A stretch of 64,000 nucleotides of DNA from contig KN832561.1 in assembly GCA_000827205.1 (NCBI GenBank), positions 1,313,313 to 1,377,312 of the forward strand, in the 5' to 3' direction. The translations under genes and the position numbers were made by a program. Below are positions 47,871-60,790 of the stretch, in pieces. Every line of letters begins with the position of its first letter. Position 1 is the first letter of the stretch. Below the pieces are notes generated by a model. That model did no database searches. It saw nothing but the letters and a program-made list of their open reading frames with translations, and had not been told where the DNA came from. The DNA is from Plicaturopsis crispa FD-325 SS-3. Lineage: Eukaryota; Basidiomycota; Agaricomycetes; Amylocorticiales; Amylocorticiaceae.

Positions 47871-50800
47871 ATGTTTTCTAGTTTCGTCTTTCTATTAGCC
47901 GGTTGGCTGTTGAACTCTGCGACAATGGCGTCGGGACTAGGGTCGACATGCTCCACTCCTCTGGGCGCGGGCACGGCAGCAGCTGGTGATCCCTTCTGGC
48001 TAGAAACCATTCAGCATCAAGGGACGTCTGCCTACAACTCCGACCCCACTGGCTACCAAGTTTTCCGAAACGTCAAGGATTTTGGTGCCAAGGGTGACGG
48101 CGTTACAGACGACACGGCCGCGATAAAGTAGACCATCCTCATTCGTAGCGCGATATTTTGACGCTCAATTGATCCCGTTAGCTCGGCTATGACCGCAGGA
48201 AGTCGCTGTGGAGGTGGAAGCTGCGACTCATCAACGTCGGCATTTTTCAATCTATTCATGCCTCCAAGATTGAGTCTGTTTGCAGCATTACCCCCGCCCT
48301 GGTCTATTTCCCTCAAGGGTAAGCCCCGATCTCGCTCGAGCCTTCTCCGACCATCGATCAATTTGGATTTTAGGACTTACGTTGTATCTTCTCCCATTAT
48401 CGCATACTACTACACGCAAATAATCGGAGACGCCAAAGTTCCCCCGACTCTTCGTGCGAGTGCTAGCTTCTCTGGCATAGCCGTTATTGGTACGGTCTTA
48501 GCTTCCGAGAAAACCCTTCTTTGTTGACCAGGATTTACGCAGATGCCGATCCATACATTGACGGCGGAAATGGCGCGCAGTGGTATACTAACCAGAACAA
48601 TTTCTTCCGCTCCGTCCGCAATTTAGTGATAGACTTGACGCAAATGCCTGCAGCCACATCTGCCACTGGATTGCACTGGCAGGTCTCGCAGGCGACTTCG
48701 CTGATTAACGTCGTCGTCAACATGTCCACCGAAGACGGGAACGCTCATCAAGGTATGTGAATCGCTGCAGGAACCCAGATTCGCTGGCTTATCTCACGAC
48801 AGGCATTTTCATGGAAAATGGGAGCGGAGGATTCATGGGAGGTATGTCAAGCAAGCTAGTGATTCCTCAATCTGAGACTGATATGAGAACAGACATCGTT
48901 TTCAACGGAGGTAAACAATATACCTGACGCAGTTCTTGTGTTGTCTGACATGCATCTGCAGGAAAATATGGCATATGGGTCGGCAACCAACAGTGCGTGA
49001 CAGTCTTGAATGATCATCGCCGAATTTGCGCTTACCCTTCCTCCTACGATATTAGATTCACAGTACGAAACATTACGGTGAACAACGCCAACACAGGTAT
49101 ACATATCCTCTTCAATCTATAGTTGGAGAAACTCGCTGAGTGCAATGACAGCTGTCTATGGCATATGGAACTGGGGTACGCACATTGGCCTTGCAGATAG
49201 ATATTAGAACTGATTTCTCCGTAGGATGGACATTCCAAGGTGTCACGATCAACAACTGCCAAGTCGGATTCGACTTGATGACAGGAGGCCTGACCCAAGC
49301 CACCCAAGTAAGCCTATCGAGGCACCTTTTTGACAGTCGTGCTGACTTGGCTACAATTCTGTTTCCCAGACCGTCGGCGCCGAGGCCATCATCGATGCAG
49401 TCGTTGCAAATACGCCGATATTCCTGCGCTCGTCTACTGCAAGCAGCAGATCTCTCGCAGGATCCATCGTTCTCAACAACATCCAGCTCACTAACGTGCC
49501 CACAGCCGTCGGTGTTGTCGGCGGGGCTGTTGTCCTGCCTGGTGGAACTCTGACGATCGATTCCTGGGGACAAGGCAATGTCTACTCTGGGACAAACGCA
49601 GCCGGCACATTCACACAGGGCAACATTGCAGCGCCGACGAAAGCGGCGAGTCTACTCGATGGCTCAGGGCGTATCGTCGGCAGGACGCACCCTCAGTATG
49701 AAAGCTACGCTGTCAGCCAGTTTGTTAGTGCGAAGTCGCAAGGATGCAAGGGAGACGGAGTTACGGATGATACTGCCGCTATCAAGGCATTGTTTGCACA
49801 GGTTCGCATTCGTGCGCCTTTCATTCTCAAAGCCAGACTAAAAGTTTGCCTCCATAGTACGCAGGCTGCAAGATCATATTCTTCGACGCTGGTACCTACG
49901 TCGTATCGTCGACAATTCAAATTCCTGCTGGCACCCAGATTGTCGGAGAAGTATGGTCCGTTATTGCTGGTACAGGAAGCGCTTTCCAGGATCAAAACAA
50001 TCCCGCGGTCGTTGTGCAAGTCGGCGCTAGCGGCTCGACAGGTATAGTAGAGATCACGGATATGATTTTCAAGACGATAGGAACCAGTGAGCGACGCAGG
50101 CAAAAACAGCAGCGAGGACGATGCTCACTCATTTTCTATCAGCGCCGGGTGCCATCGTTGTGGAATGGAATGTTCAAGAGCCGGCAGGGCAGCAGGCGGG
50201 TGCAGGGACATGGGATAGCCATATCATGTAGGAGTCTACTTACTCTCTGGTGCCCTTGTTATCCAGCGTGCTGACCTAGGCCTACTGTAGACTCGGCGGA
50301 GGTTCGATCCCTTACGATTCTTGCTCAATGCTGTTACTGAATATTTCTTCCAGCGGCTGGCACTAATCTTCAGAACGCGCAATGCCCATCGGGCTCAAAT
50401 AACGACGCGTGCATGGCCGCGTTCCTATCCTTGCATCTGACTGCTCAATCTACAGCGTACTTAGAGGTGAGTATCGACCCTTTTTCTGGCCATCTCCACT
50501 GCTGAGCTTCTATGCGTGCCTAGGGTATGTGGGTCTGGACTGCGGACCATGACCTTGACACTGGCAGTAGCCCTCAAATCACCCTGTTCAGCGGCCGAGG
50601 GATTCTCTCCGAATCTGCAGGACCCGTGTGGTTGATCGGAACAGGTGAGTTGAAACCCTTAATTCATGTCTAAGTAGTATTGACTTTCCGTGACTTCTCA
50701 GCGTGTAAGGCCGTTAGGTTCTCTAAGGCATCGCTCACGAGACTAACCTAATCATAGCGGAACATCATACCCTGTACCAATACAATTTGGTCAATGCGAA

Positions 50801-51314
50801 GAACCACTATATGGGCCTAATCCAGACGGAGACGGTACGTTGTGCCCGTGCTGATTAAATGCCGCCTCAATTCATCCCTTATAACTGACACGATTTGCAG
50901 CCTTACTACCAACCTATACCTGCCACACCAGACCCATTCACAATCAATAGCGCCTACCACGATCCGACATTTGCTTCAGGTAGTCCTTCAGCATGGGGCT
51001 TGAACGTCGAGTCATCTACAGACATCTTCATCTTCGGCGAGTGCAGATCTGTCTACTTCGCACATAGTCATTATTGACAGCTGTTTGTAGGCGCGGGTCT
51101 GTACAGTTTCTACCAGAATTACGGGCAGACTTGCTTGGACAGCAATTCGTGTCAGTCGCAGTTGATCAACATCGACTCGACGTCATCCGTATTCCTCTAC
51201 AGTCTTGCAACTGTCGGGACGACCTACCAGCTCAGCGTCAACGAGGCAGGCATCATCAATGCCAGCGACAATCCAAATGGCTTCCAAGCAACCGTGACGG
51301 CTTGGACACAATGA
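47871..51314 (+). CDS. GH55 exo-beta-1,3-glucanase, copy 1
   Basis: About 20 exons splice in frame to a protein of roughly 770 residues. The N-terminus MFSSFVFLLAGWLLNSATMASG is a secretion signal. Two pectate-lyase-like beta-helix halves follow, each opened by the same motif: FRNVKDFGAKGDGVTDDTAAIK and SQGCKGDGVTDDTAAIKALF. NFFRSVRNLVIDLTQMP, GLHWQVSQATSLINVVVNMST, WSVIAGTGSAFQ and ILSESAGPVWLIGT are GH55 blocks. These secreted enzymes release glucose or gentiobiose from beta-1,3/1,6-glucan and serve wall turnover or attack on other fungi. Six of its introns are absent from copy 2. The last one (about 51038-51091) needs a GC donor within TTCG|GCGAGT to keep frame at IFGAGLYSF. If that is not spliced, the last 70 residues are lost. 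Confidence 0.9.
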
Positions 51315-53020
51315 CAATAGCCGGAGGCTTGTCTCGACCCATGAGTGATTTCTGCTCGGTCTTTCAAGTTTATCACGATTGATATTATCACCTGCCTTCC
51401 ACTGTATCTCCAACGGGCGTGTAGAGAAAAGCTACGCTGTAACATACGACACCGTACCTAGCTCTCACAATAATATAATTTCCGCGGTGAATGCTACGGA
51501 GCGGTGTGCACGAGACACTTGAGCTTCTTCACCATGTGCATCGCAGTCTGCTGAGCAGTCTACGATCATATATATTGATAGCCAAGCACGACCGTACTCG
51601 CTGAGGCTCGAGGAGGGTGGATAACGCATGTAACTCGTCGAAGGGGTCTTTCAAGCAGCCAACATTTACTTTGCGGCGAGCGGCAGACGAATTGACAGAT
51701 AGTGCGTCAGACAATAGATTTCAACGTCGGCGCCCTTTCGAATTTGCAGAAGTAAAGCTGTGCGACGACAAGGGAGCAATCATGTAACTTTTCTCAGGAC
51801 ATATATAGTACCTACTTTATTCCTGAGAGCATTTCTGTTGTTGCACACCATTGTAGGAATGGCGCGCTCTGATGTCGCTGTGTTGTTGTGGACAGAATCG
51901 TCACGAGAGCTTCGTCCACATGGTATTCCCGACGTCGAAAGTGTCAGTCTGTTTGAGTCAAGAACTTCAGTACGTTTTCGTGCCTCGCAAGACGATACAG
52001 GGCACAGTGATCTACCCGACACTTTTTGCAGAGGGCGGGTCTACTAGGTGGACCCGTCGATCTGCCTGCCCAAACGAAGGTGAATTTCGGCTAAGGGAAC
52101 GAGACCTCAGGTGATACTTCGAATTACGGTCTCATGCTACTCTGCGTTGCATGCAGCATTAGATTCTGGTAGAGCGTCCACATGTAACGAGGAAGGCATC
52201 AGGAACACCTGCCCGCCGTGATCGGCCAGCGACAACGACTACGGTCCGTCGTACCAGTACTGGTAGATTGAAATTTGGATCTTTGAGACACGCAAAGTTG
52301 AAAGTACTCTTCAAGAAAGCTACTTACATCTCGTGTATCTCTGTGCTTTTCTTGCATACTACACTCTGACGGATGCGTTGGATGGTAAATTGGAAGCACT
52401 TAAGCTGGAAGCCGCGATGAGACGAGAGTTGAACAAGACGACATTAGAAAAGCATCCGCCACTGCCACCAGCGAGTAACAACTCCGCATCCCAATTAGGC
52501 AACCATAGAAGTTGTCTTCATTTCAAGAAACTGACAACGTCTCTCGTTCTTCCCTCCATCTCCTACCTTATCCGACCTGTTCTTCAAATACGGTGCCCGG
52601 TCGCTCCCAAAATGGATCCATTTGATTAGCGTTGGATCGACAAGGCCCATCGAAGGCTTTGTGTCGCATGGCCGCTCGACTCAAGGACTCTGTACGCCCA
52701 TAGCGGCATCAGCGTCGTTGCGCAATTGCAAGCGTATCCCTCAGTGCGTGCTTGCTCACATTCGCCTTTCCTCGCACGAAACCAGTGCTCAATCATGTCG
52801 ATATCTTCATCGTTCTTTAGTGGAGCGAAATTGCATGGACCTTGTGTCATGGTACGCGCAAACACGCGGAAAGTAACACATCGCTAGGTGCGTTGTGTCT
52901 ACGCCCGCAGCAGACTTCTGCTGATTGTGTATCGCGGTCAGTGGCGAAAATCCTATAAGAACGCGGTCTCTCGTTCTGTGTGCCTTACACCCCTCCCCTC
53001 GTTCTCGTCGTTCTTTTACC
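51315..53020. other. Spacer between the tandem GH55 genes
   Basis: About 1.7 kb. Open frames starting MARSDVAVLLWTESSREL (51860) and around LCAFLAYYTLTDALDGKLEALKLEAA (52330-52630) have protein-like runs but no family match. They may be decayed genes. TATAAGA at about 52955 is a weak TATA candidate for copy 2. Confidence 0.4.
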
Positions 53021-56000
53021 ATGGTTCAAGGCGTCGGCATGCTCTTATTGAGCTGCATACTAGGCTCGGCCTCATTTGTCGCTGGTCTCGGATCCTCTTG
53101 CTCTACCGGCCTAGGTGCTGGTAATGCCTCTGCTAGCGATCCATTCTGGCTGGAATCTATCAAGCACCAGGGCATATCGGCATTTAATTCCGACCCGAGC
53201 TCTTACCAGGTCTTCCGAAACGTCAAGGATTTCGGCGCAAAGGGTGATGGTGTAACTGACGACACCGATGCAATCAAGTACGTTACTTGCTCTGACCATT
53301 ATACAGACGGTCGTTTACTCTTCTGTCTTGTAGCAAAGCAATCACTACCGGTGACCGTTGCGGTGGCGGCTCGTGCAACTCGTCTACGATTACGCCGGCC
53401 GTGGTATACTTCCCTTCAGGGTCAGTCGCAGCTCCCCTCGTGATGTGTGCGAATCTCATTCTTGCTGTATAGGTCCTACGCTGTCTCAGCCCCCATCATT
53501 CCTTACTACTTCACTCAACTCATTGGAGACGCCAAAAATCCCCCTACTCTCAAAGCAACTGCTGCATTCGCTGGACTGGCCGTTATCGGTTCGTTTACGC
53601 GATATAAAGTTTTACTCGTTTTAACCCCTCATACTCCCAGACGCGGACCCATATATCCCCGGTGGCAATGGCGCGCAATGGTGGACCAATCAAAATAACT
53701 TGTGAGCTCAACAATCTCTCGTTTGACGCGAGAGGAACTGACAAATCCACCGTCCAAACCTTCAGCTTCCGCTCCGTCCGAAACTTCGTTATTGACTTAA
53801 CCGCGATGCCAGCGGCCAGTTCCGCAACAGGGCTGCACTGGCAGGTCTCCCAGGCCACCTCCCTGGTGAACGTTGAAGTCAACATGTCCACGGAGGACGG
53901 TAATGCCCACCAAGGTATTTTCATGGAAAACGGAAGTGGTGGCTTCATGGGAGACATTGTGTTCAACGGCGGTCAGTCGCATTCTTCTTATATATGAAGA
54001 GGACCTTGTTTCTCACGAACTTTGCAGGAAAATACGGCCTCTGGCTCGGAAATCAACAGTCAGTGCAACTCTGCGGTGTGGTATGATCGCGTTCAATCCA
54101 CTGACATGTGTGAAACTAGATTTACCGTCCGTAACGTTACCGTCAACAATGCTGCCACTGGTGTGTTGGAAACCTCTTAAATGCCAAAAGCTTTTACTGA
54201 TTTCGATTTCTCAGCTATCTGGGCACAATGGAACTGGGGTAAATCCAAACGTCGTCCTCGCCGCGGAAAAATTAATCTAACAATAATTTAGGATGGACTT
54301 TCCAGGGAGTCAGGATCAGCAACTGCAGTGTCGGATTCGATTTAACGACCGGTGGACTCACGCAAGATACCCAGGTGAGGAAATCGTGTACTCGCTCATC
54401 TGAAAGTGCTAACATATCCCCACCCTATAGACTGTTGGTGGCGAAGCCATCATCGACGGCGTCATCTCCGACACGCCGATCTTCGTCCGCTCCTCCAACG
54501 CCAGCACCTCCCTCGCGGGCTCCCTCGCGCTCAACAACATCCAGCTCACCAACGTCGACACCGCCGTCGGCGTCGTCGGCGGTAAGACCCTCCTCGCCGG
54601 CGGCTCCTCCACCATCGACAGCTGGGGCCAAGGGAATGTCTATTCCGGCTCCAGCGGCAGCGGCAAGTTCACGCAGGGCACCATCGCGTCCCCGACGAAG
54701 GACAAGAGCCTGCTTGATAGCTCCGGCAAGATCGTCGGGAAGGCGCACCCGCAGTATGCGGCGTACTCTGTCGACCAGGTCGTCAGCGCGAGGGACCAGG
54801 GCGCCAAGGGAGATGGAACGACCGACGACACGAAAGCTCTGCAAGCGCTCTTTGACGCCGTGCGTTTCTCGTTGCAATGTTCATGGATGATTGGCGCTTA
54901 CCTGTCTATCTCCAGTACGGTGGTTGCAAGATCATCTTCTTGGACGCGGGAACGTACATCGTCACCTCGACTCTCAAGATTCCCGCTGGAACACAACTCG
55001 TTGGTGAGGCGTGGTCGGTCATCGCGGGCGAGGGCTCTGCGTTCACGGACCAGGCGAACCCCACCGTCGTCGTCCAGGCTGGCGCGAGTGGGTCGACCGG
55101 TACCTTGGAAATCACGGACGTTATCTTCAAGACTATTGGACCTAGTACGTGCGCAATTATGGAGACGATCTGTGCATGGGCTGATGATGAGACCTCAACA
55201 GCCCCGGGAGCTATCGTTCTTGAGTGGAACGTTCACGACCCTTCCAGCTCGCAGGCTGCCGCTGGCACCTGGGACACGCACATTGTGTAAGCTCCTTTGC
55301 ACCTTGCTCTCTTTGACTCCATAGCTGACCCTTGTCTGCACAATTCAGTCTTGGTGGAGCCGATGGCACCAACCTGCAAACCGACAAATGCTTGGCAGGC
55401 TCTGAAAGCGAAACCGATTGCTTCGCCGCTTTCCTAGGATTGCACATCACCTCTAAAGCCAGTGGCTACTTCGAGGTATGCTCAGCGGATACTCTGCACA
55501 CCAACCGAGCTGACTTCATACTATTTTAAGGGACTCTGGGTCTGGACTGCCGACCACAACCAGGACGGCGATGGCTACACGGACATCACTGTTTACAGTG
55601 GTCGCGGAATTCTGTCCGAGTCTGCCGGTCCCGTCTGGATGGTCGGGACAGCCTCCGAACATCACACTCTTTACCAATACAATTTGGTCGGGGCAAGCGC
55701 GCACTACATGGGTCTCATCCAGACCGAGACGGTAAGAGAATCCTTCGGCCGCGCATGCTCGCTTTACTTATGTGATCTTTTTATCATCTTCAGCCCTACT
55801 ACCAGCCCAAGCCGGCGCCACCTGCGCCATTCTCGATCAACAGCAACTACAGCGACCCTTCCTTCGTAGACTCCAACCCTGCGGCTTGGGGTCTCTACTC
55901 GCAGTCTTCGTCGAACATCTTCATCTTCGGCGCCGGTCATTACAGCTTCTTCAGCAACTACGACAAAACATGCCTCAACACCACCGTCTGCCAGAACCAG

Positions 56001-56159
56001 ATCGTCAACATCGACTCCAAGTCGTCCGTGTCGCTGTACGGCCTGGCGACCGTCGGCTCGACCTTCCAGCTCAGCGTCGATGGTGATGGTGTCATCAAGG
56101 CGAGCGACAACGTTGACGGGTTCCAGTCCACGGTCACGACCTGGACGGAGTCGTCGTGA
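53021..56159 (+). CDS. GH55 exo-beta-1,3-glucanase, copy 2
   Basis: About 15 exons splice to roughly 770 residues. MVQGVGMLLLSCILGSASFVAG is the signal peptide. The two beta-helix halves open with FRNVKDFGAKGDGVTDDTDAIK and DQGAKGDGTTDDTKALQALF. Other shared blocks are NFFRSVRNFVIDLTAMP, GTYIVTSTLKIPAGTQLVGE, EITDVIFKTIGP, ILSESAGPVWMVGT and IFIFGAGHYSFFSNYDKTC. Same family, orientation and domain order as copy 1, so a tandem duplication. From about 54440 on, codons are strongly biased to C/G at third positions, more than in the first 1.4 kb or in copy 1. One intron (53700-53764, splitting NNF and FRS) is absent from copy 1, which instead has six others. Confidence 0.93.
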
Positions 56160-56718
56160 GGGGAGGAGTATCTATAAGTTATTTATCGCCAAGCGCCTTC
56201 ACGTCTGTTTGTATTTAAGTATCAACTGTTGTTACAATGTCGAATATATTTTCACGAGAAGAAATCTGAAACACTCGGCTGTCGTAGACAAGTCTTGCAC
56301 AAGTCGTATACAGCGTCGCGGTGCTGGTACTCCGGGGAATTAACCCCTGTTTTCCTTAAGAGCCAATAAGTTGCGTAAATTTAAGCCAGTCATACAGTGA
56401 CTGTAAATTGAGAGCGCGTCCCCACCGGGGCCCAGCGCGTCCCACGAAATTTCGTTTCCGTTCCTCGGCGTTGCAATTATATGGACTTGGACAAGTAATT
56501 CCAGGAAACCGAGGTATACGCTCTACTGACAGCTAGCACCTGATGGATAGTTTAGTCTTGTGGTATGTATGTATTGTCAAACACCAAACTTAGTCGATAC
56601 AACACCTCGCGATAATTTACGAGCCCATGGATGAAAAAAAAACAGATTAAGCAGCATGCGTCGACCACAAGCGCAAGTAGAAGGGATGAACCAGAAAATA
56701 ATCAGTCGTAGCGAACAA
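56160..56718. other. Spacer between convergent GH55 copy 2 and CDC45
   Basis: Holds two 3' ends. An AATAAGTTG word lies near 56365. The 8-base word AATCAGTC is repeated at 56699 and 56717 next to the CDC45 stop. No gene seen. Confidence 0.35.
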
Positions 56719-59156
56719 TCAGTCGTCCACGCTGTCACAGAGCGCTTCGAGGAATATCTTCAGATCGTCCTTGGCGACCTCGACGACATTCGTGTCGAAC
56801 GTCCCGTGCCGCGTGCGCGCGCGCGACCGATCTGACGCGTCTAGAAACGCCAGATTGAAGTCACTGCACCATCACACCCCTTAATCAGCACAACAGCACA
56901 AAAGCACAGGGGGTGAGGAACAACGAGAGCGACGCACTTTCTCCTAACATCCCCATATTCAAGCGCAGCCGTAACACCCACCACAACATAAATACCCTCC
57001 CCCTCGTCCTTAAGGCACGCCACCACGAACGGCAGGCTCCTCTTCGCCTTCCGCCCCGCCCTCCCCGGTATCGGGCTCACGCGATCGCGCAGCGCGTCGA
57101 CGAGCCACAGCGCGAGCCGCGCGAGCACGCCGGGGTGCGCGAAGAGGGCGAGGTCGGGGCCTTGGGTGAGGATGACGACGCGGTGCGAGCGCATGGTGCG
57201 GATGTCCTGCTTGTCGATTATGGAGGTGCCCTGCCGGACGATGGCGCGGTGGAGGGACATGGCGAGGGGGAGTGCGGCGCGGAGGGGCCGGACGCTGGTG
57301 ATCCATCCACGGACGGTTAATAATGAGGCGGACACAACGAATGAGATACTTACTCGCTGAGAGCGTCGTACGCCGCCCAGAAATTCCGGATCCACCAAGG
57401 CACTTCCTCAGGATCCTCCGCGGCGCCTTCAGGTGCCTCCGCCTCCTCGCCCTCCTTCGGCTGTGCCTTCACCTTCTGCACAGGCCGCTCGTGCCCCGCC
57501 TTCCCCGAGCCCTCCCACACCCGCCCACCCCCAAACCACTCCCCGCCATTCCTTGCACCCTCCACCTCCACGTCCATCCGCACCCCGCCGGCGACGTCGA
57601 GCAGGACGCCGACCGCCTCGACGGCGTCGGCTGCGGAGAGCGGCTGCCCGCGGTAGCCGTAGGTGCGTATGAACGACGGGTAGGTGAGTTCCAGCAGCCC
57701 GTATTCGGGCGCGATGCTTTCGAGCTTGGTGCGTAAATGTCGTTTGAGGTCCATGTCCATGTGCGTGTAGGGCTGTTGTGTTTGTGGTATCGAAAAGCTT
57801 CCAACGGATACCCATCAGCGATTCGTATGTATGTATCGACGATGGAGGGGAGCATACGTACCCCATTTTCGCGAGCAGCCCCGTCAACCGCTTCCGTCCG
57901 CGCTCTTTCCATATGCCCAGTTTACTCGCGACGTAGCTCGAATGGAACATCGCGTCGTACAGCGTCCAATGCCGAAACAGCATAAACCGCAACTCCTCCG
58001 ACGCGCGCACGCTCATATCCTCCGGGCCCGCCGCCCTTGCGCCCCCCTCCGCAGGGTTCAGCCTTGCGACCTCGTCGAAGTACACCCCATGGTACCCGTC
58101 GTACGTCTCCCGCGAGATCAGCGCCGCGGTGTACTGCGACGTCAGCCCCATGATCGCGAGCCACAGCAGCTCGTTGTCGACCGCGCGCTCGAGCGCGGTG
58201 GCGAGGATGTAGATCGTGCACGCGCAGCTTTGGCCGTACCACGAGCCGGAGGTGTAGTGCCGGTCGAGGAGGGCTTGGTAGTGGTCGCGCTCGGAGAGGG
58301 TCATGCGCCGGGGGGCCTGGGGGGGTTAGGATACGTAGGGGAGGAGAGGGGATGGGACGTACTGTATTGGTGTCTGTGCGACGGCGCTTTCCTGGGGCGC
58401 GGGAACCGTCGCCGAGGGATCGACGCTTGCGCGAGGGGGCGCCATCTTCGTATTCATCCTCGTCTTCGTCTTGGTCTTCTTCTGGTTCATCCTCCAGATC
58501 GGAGTCCTCTTCGTCCGAGTCGGGTTTGGGCTCGTACTAACGGGCGATGCTAAGTAAGCAGGTTGGCGGGTAATGCGAACAACAACGCACCTCCAGTGCC
58601 TCCCAAGCCTTTCTCAGCTCGGTCAGATTTTCTATCCCGCCGTCATCCCACACAACTATCCGCTCTCCAATCTCCCCGCCAGTGAAGAGATTCCCTAGAC
58701 TATATGGCCGAGCCGAGTCTATAACGTGCACCGTCAACGCCGTGTCCCAGTTCCCAAACCAGTCCCACGAGATCAAATCCAAAATAGCGCCTAAATTGAG
58801 CAGGATGAGCGTATGCAGCTACTCCGCGTCAGCACTTCAATACAATGCAATTTGCCAGTAAGTAGAGAGAAGGAAGGCGCGCGCACCTCGGCATAACCCC
58901 CCAACACCGCGCGTATGCGCTCGAACTCTGCGACGCCACTGATGGGGATGATGCGGTGCATGAGGTCGTCCTGCTTGAAGAGGTCTGCGAGCATGCGCGC
59001 GGCGCAGATGGCGTCGACGTTGGGCGCGACGAGCACGATCACGGAGGAGGCGGAGGTGAGCGGCGAGCGCCGGTGCGAGGCGAGGATTTGAGCGTAGGCT
59101 TCGGCGTAGGACGGACGCGATGCTGACGCGAGATTTGGTGGTGGTAGGTAGACCAT
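56719..59156 (-). CDS. CDC45: DNA replication initiation factor CDC45
   Basis: Seven exons on the minus strand (59156-58887, 58818-58591, 58536-58363, 58316-57862, 57797-57354, 57294-56938, 56863-56719) give 690 residues. CDC45 joins MCM2-7 and GINS to form the CMG helicase. Marks are the DHH-like N-terminus VIVLVAPNVDAICAARMLADLFK, VHVIDSARPYSLGNLF, a very acidic linker (PDSDEEDSDLEDEPEE), a basic patch GKRRRT, DHYQALLDRHYTSGSWYGQSCACTIYILA, LAKMGFSIPQTQQPYTHMDMDLK, SFIRTYGYRGQPLSAADAVEA, LPLAMSLHRAIVRQG and the C-terminal NDFNLAFLDASD. For the fourth intron the acceptor GTTGGAAG was chosen over a nearer-looking AACAG because it restores GFSIPQTQQ. The C-terminal half is GC-rich. Confidence 0.96.
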
Positions 59157-59466
59157 TTGGTGAAACGGAGAGGGAAGTGGGGGAAAACGCGTGGATGCGG
59201 TGGTTTGTTGAGAAACGGAAGGAAAACGTTGGGCGAACTTGAAAGCGCGTTTATCGAGTCTAGGGGCCACGTGCTCACGCGACAAACAGGCACTTCAACT
59301 TCAAGTTATTCGCATAAATTATGCGAGCCCTTTACTGCAGCAAGATATATATACGATTGGCGACTAGTGTAGTAGAACAGCAGAGGAAGCAAAGTCAGGA
59401 CAGGCAGTTGAGTTTTGGCAGGTTTTAGTGAAGTTTGAAGAGATCAACAGAGCGACACGACAATGA

Positions 59467-60622
59467 TCAAGCCAGCTCTTTCAAATCCATGACTTCCTCA
59501 TTCATGACAAAGCCCTCCAGCATCGTGAGTCGCCCATCAAGCATGCGGTGGCGCGTCCAATCGTCTACCCAGTCTGCCATGCCGAGTACTTGCGGCTTGG
59601 TACGCACGCCCGATTCGAGGAAGAGAGGGAGCAGGTGAGTGAGCGCGGGCTGCGTCTTGGACAAGAACTCGACAATGTAGTCTGGGGAAGGCTGCGGGCG
59701 GGGCCTTATGACAGCGGGTGGTTCCACCTTTGACGATCCAATAAATCAGCGGAGTCTAGTAGTATGGGGAAGGAACCGTACACTCACTACCTGTGTGTTT
59801 TTCTTGTCGCGAGTCCGTAGACGCGGTAGAGCTGGGAGCTGCAATGGATATCGCGTCAGGCGACTCTGCCAATGCCGTGGATTTTGCAAACTCTTACCGG
59901 GGCAACATTCTCCGCGTTCCCGCGTTTCTTCATTTTCGCAGCCTTCGAGACAGCTGCGGTTTTTCTAGTGGCCTGGAGCGGCGTCTGCGTACATCGGTGG
60001 GATCAACAGGCCAAAGAGGTCAGCCGAACGAGGAAGACCAACCCCAGCGTGCCGCTTTCTCGTTTTCGTGCTCCCCAATGCAGCAGCTTTATTAGCAGCA
60101 CGGGTGATACGCGCCCTATTGCCTCGGATATTGTACGAAGCGTAACGCAGCACCGCGGATATTTTCTCAGGTGTCCTGACCACAGCGCCATGGGTGCGTA
60201 TAACCTGCGAAGCGGACTGCTATTAGTATACTCATCCTTGGGCTAGCCACGGTGCACGTAGGTACCTCGACCTCGAACGCTTTCCAGACGTCTTTGCTGT
60301 ACGCGGATGGCTTTTGAGTGAAATCAAAGTGCTTTCGTATGATAGCCACTATGGATTCCTGCGAAAAATGGATAAATTTCTAGTGGAAGCACATAAGCAC
60401 TAAGCACCGGCGTACTTACCTTTAAGAAGAGAAAAGCGCGTGGGTCATCCTGCAAGTCGAAGGCAACCCTCAGGGGTGTATTCTTGCAGTAAGCTGTACC
60501 GTGTTCGAGTTTTGAGAGTTGTGTACATTCTAGGTGGTCAGGTGGACTCACAAGGTGATGGCATGGCAATGAACTTGGTAGGAGGGGGAAACGGGAGGTG
60601 GGTTGGAGCGCCATTTGAACAT
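59467..60622 (-). CDS. Conserved fungal protein, function unknown
   Basis: I do not recognise a named family. On the minus strand, several exons join in frame: a start near MFKWRSNPPPVSPSYQ, then NTPLRVAFDLQDDPRAFLF-LKESIVAIIRKHFDF, VWKAFEVEVIRTHGAVVRT, a basic segment KTRKRHAGTPLQATRKTAAV, RTRDKKNTQ and VEPPAVIRPRPQ through LPLFLESGVRTKPQVLGMADWVDDW to a stop at 59467. Phases agree from DLQDDPRAF onward. The first junction is ambiguous, so the start is provisional. The globular part FDLQDDPRAFLFLKESIVAIIRKHF resembles proteins I have seen as hypothetical in Agaricomycetes. The middle is basic and may be disordered or bind nucleic acid (inference). Confidence 0.5.
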
Positions 60623-60790
60623 GTTTTTGTACGCCGTGGCCTGTCAAGCTGTCAGTTTCCTCAACGTTCTTGTCCAAATCCAGTCATGTATCCGTCCATA
60701 ATAATACGAAATTCGAAAACGCGAGTGCAAGGTGTCGCCGATTTACAGTCACACGACTTAAATCCACGCAACTTAACGAAACAGGGGGGG

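Noticed and set aside
47871-56159. A secondary-metabolite or polysaccharide-degrading gene cluster
   Set aside because: Only two duplicated GH55 genes are adjacent. Neighbours (CDC45, transposon remains) are unrelated, and no regulator, transporter or synthase is linked.
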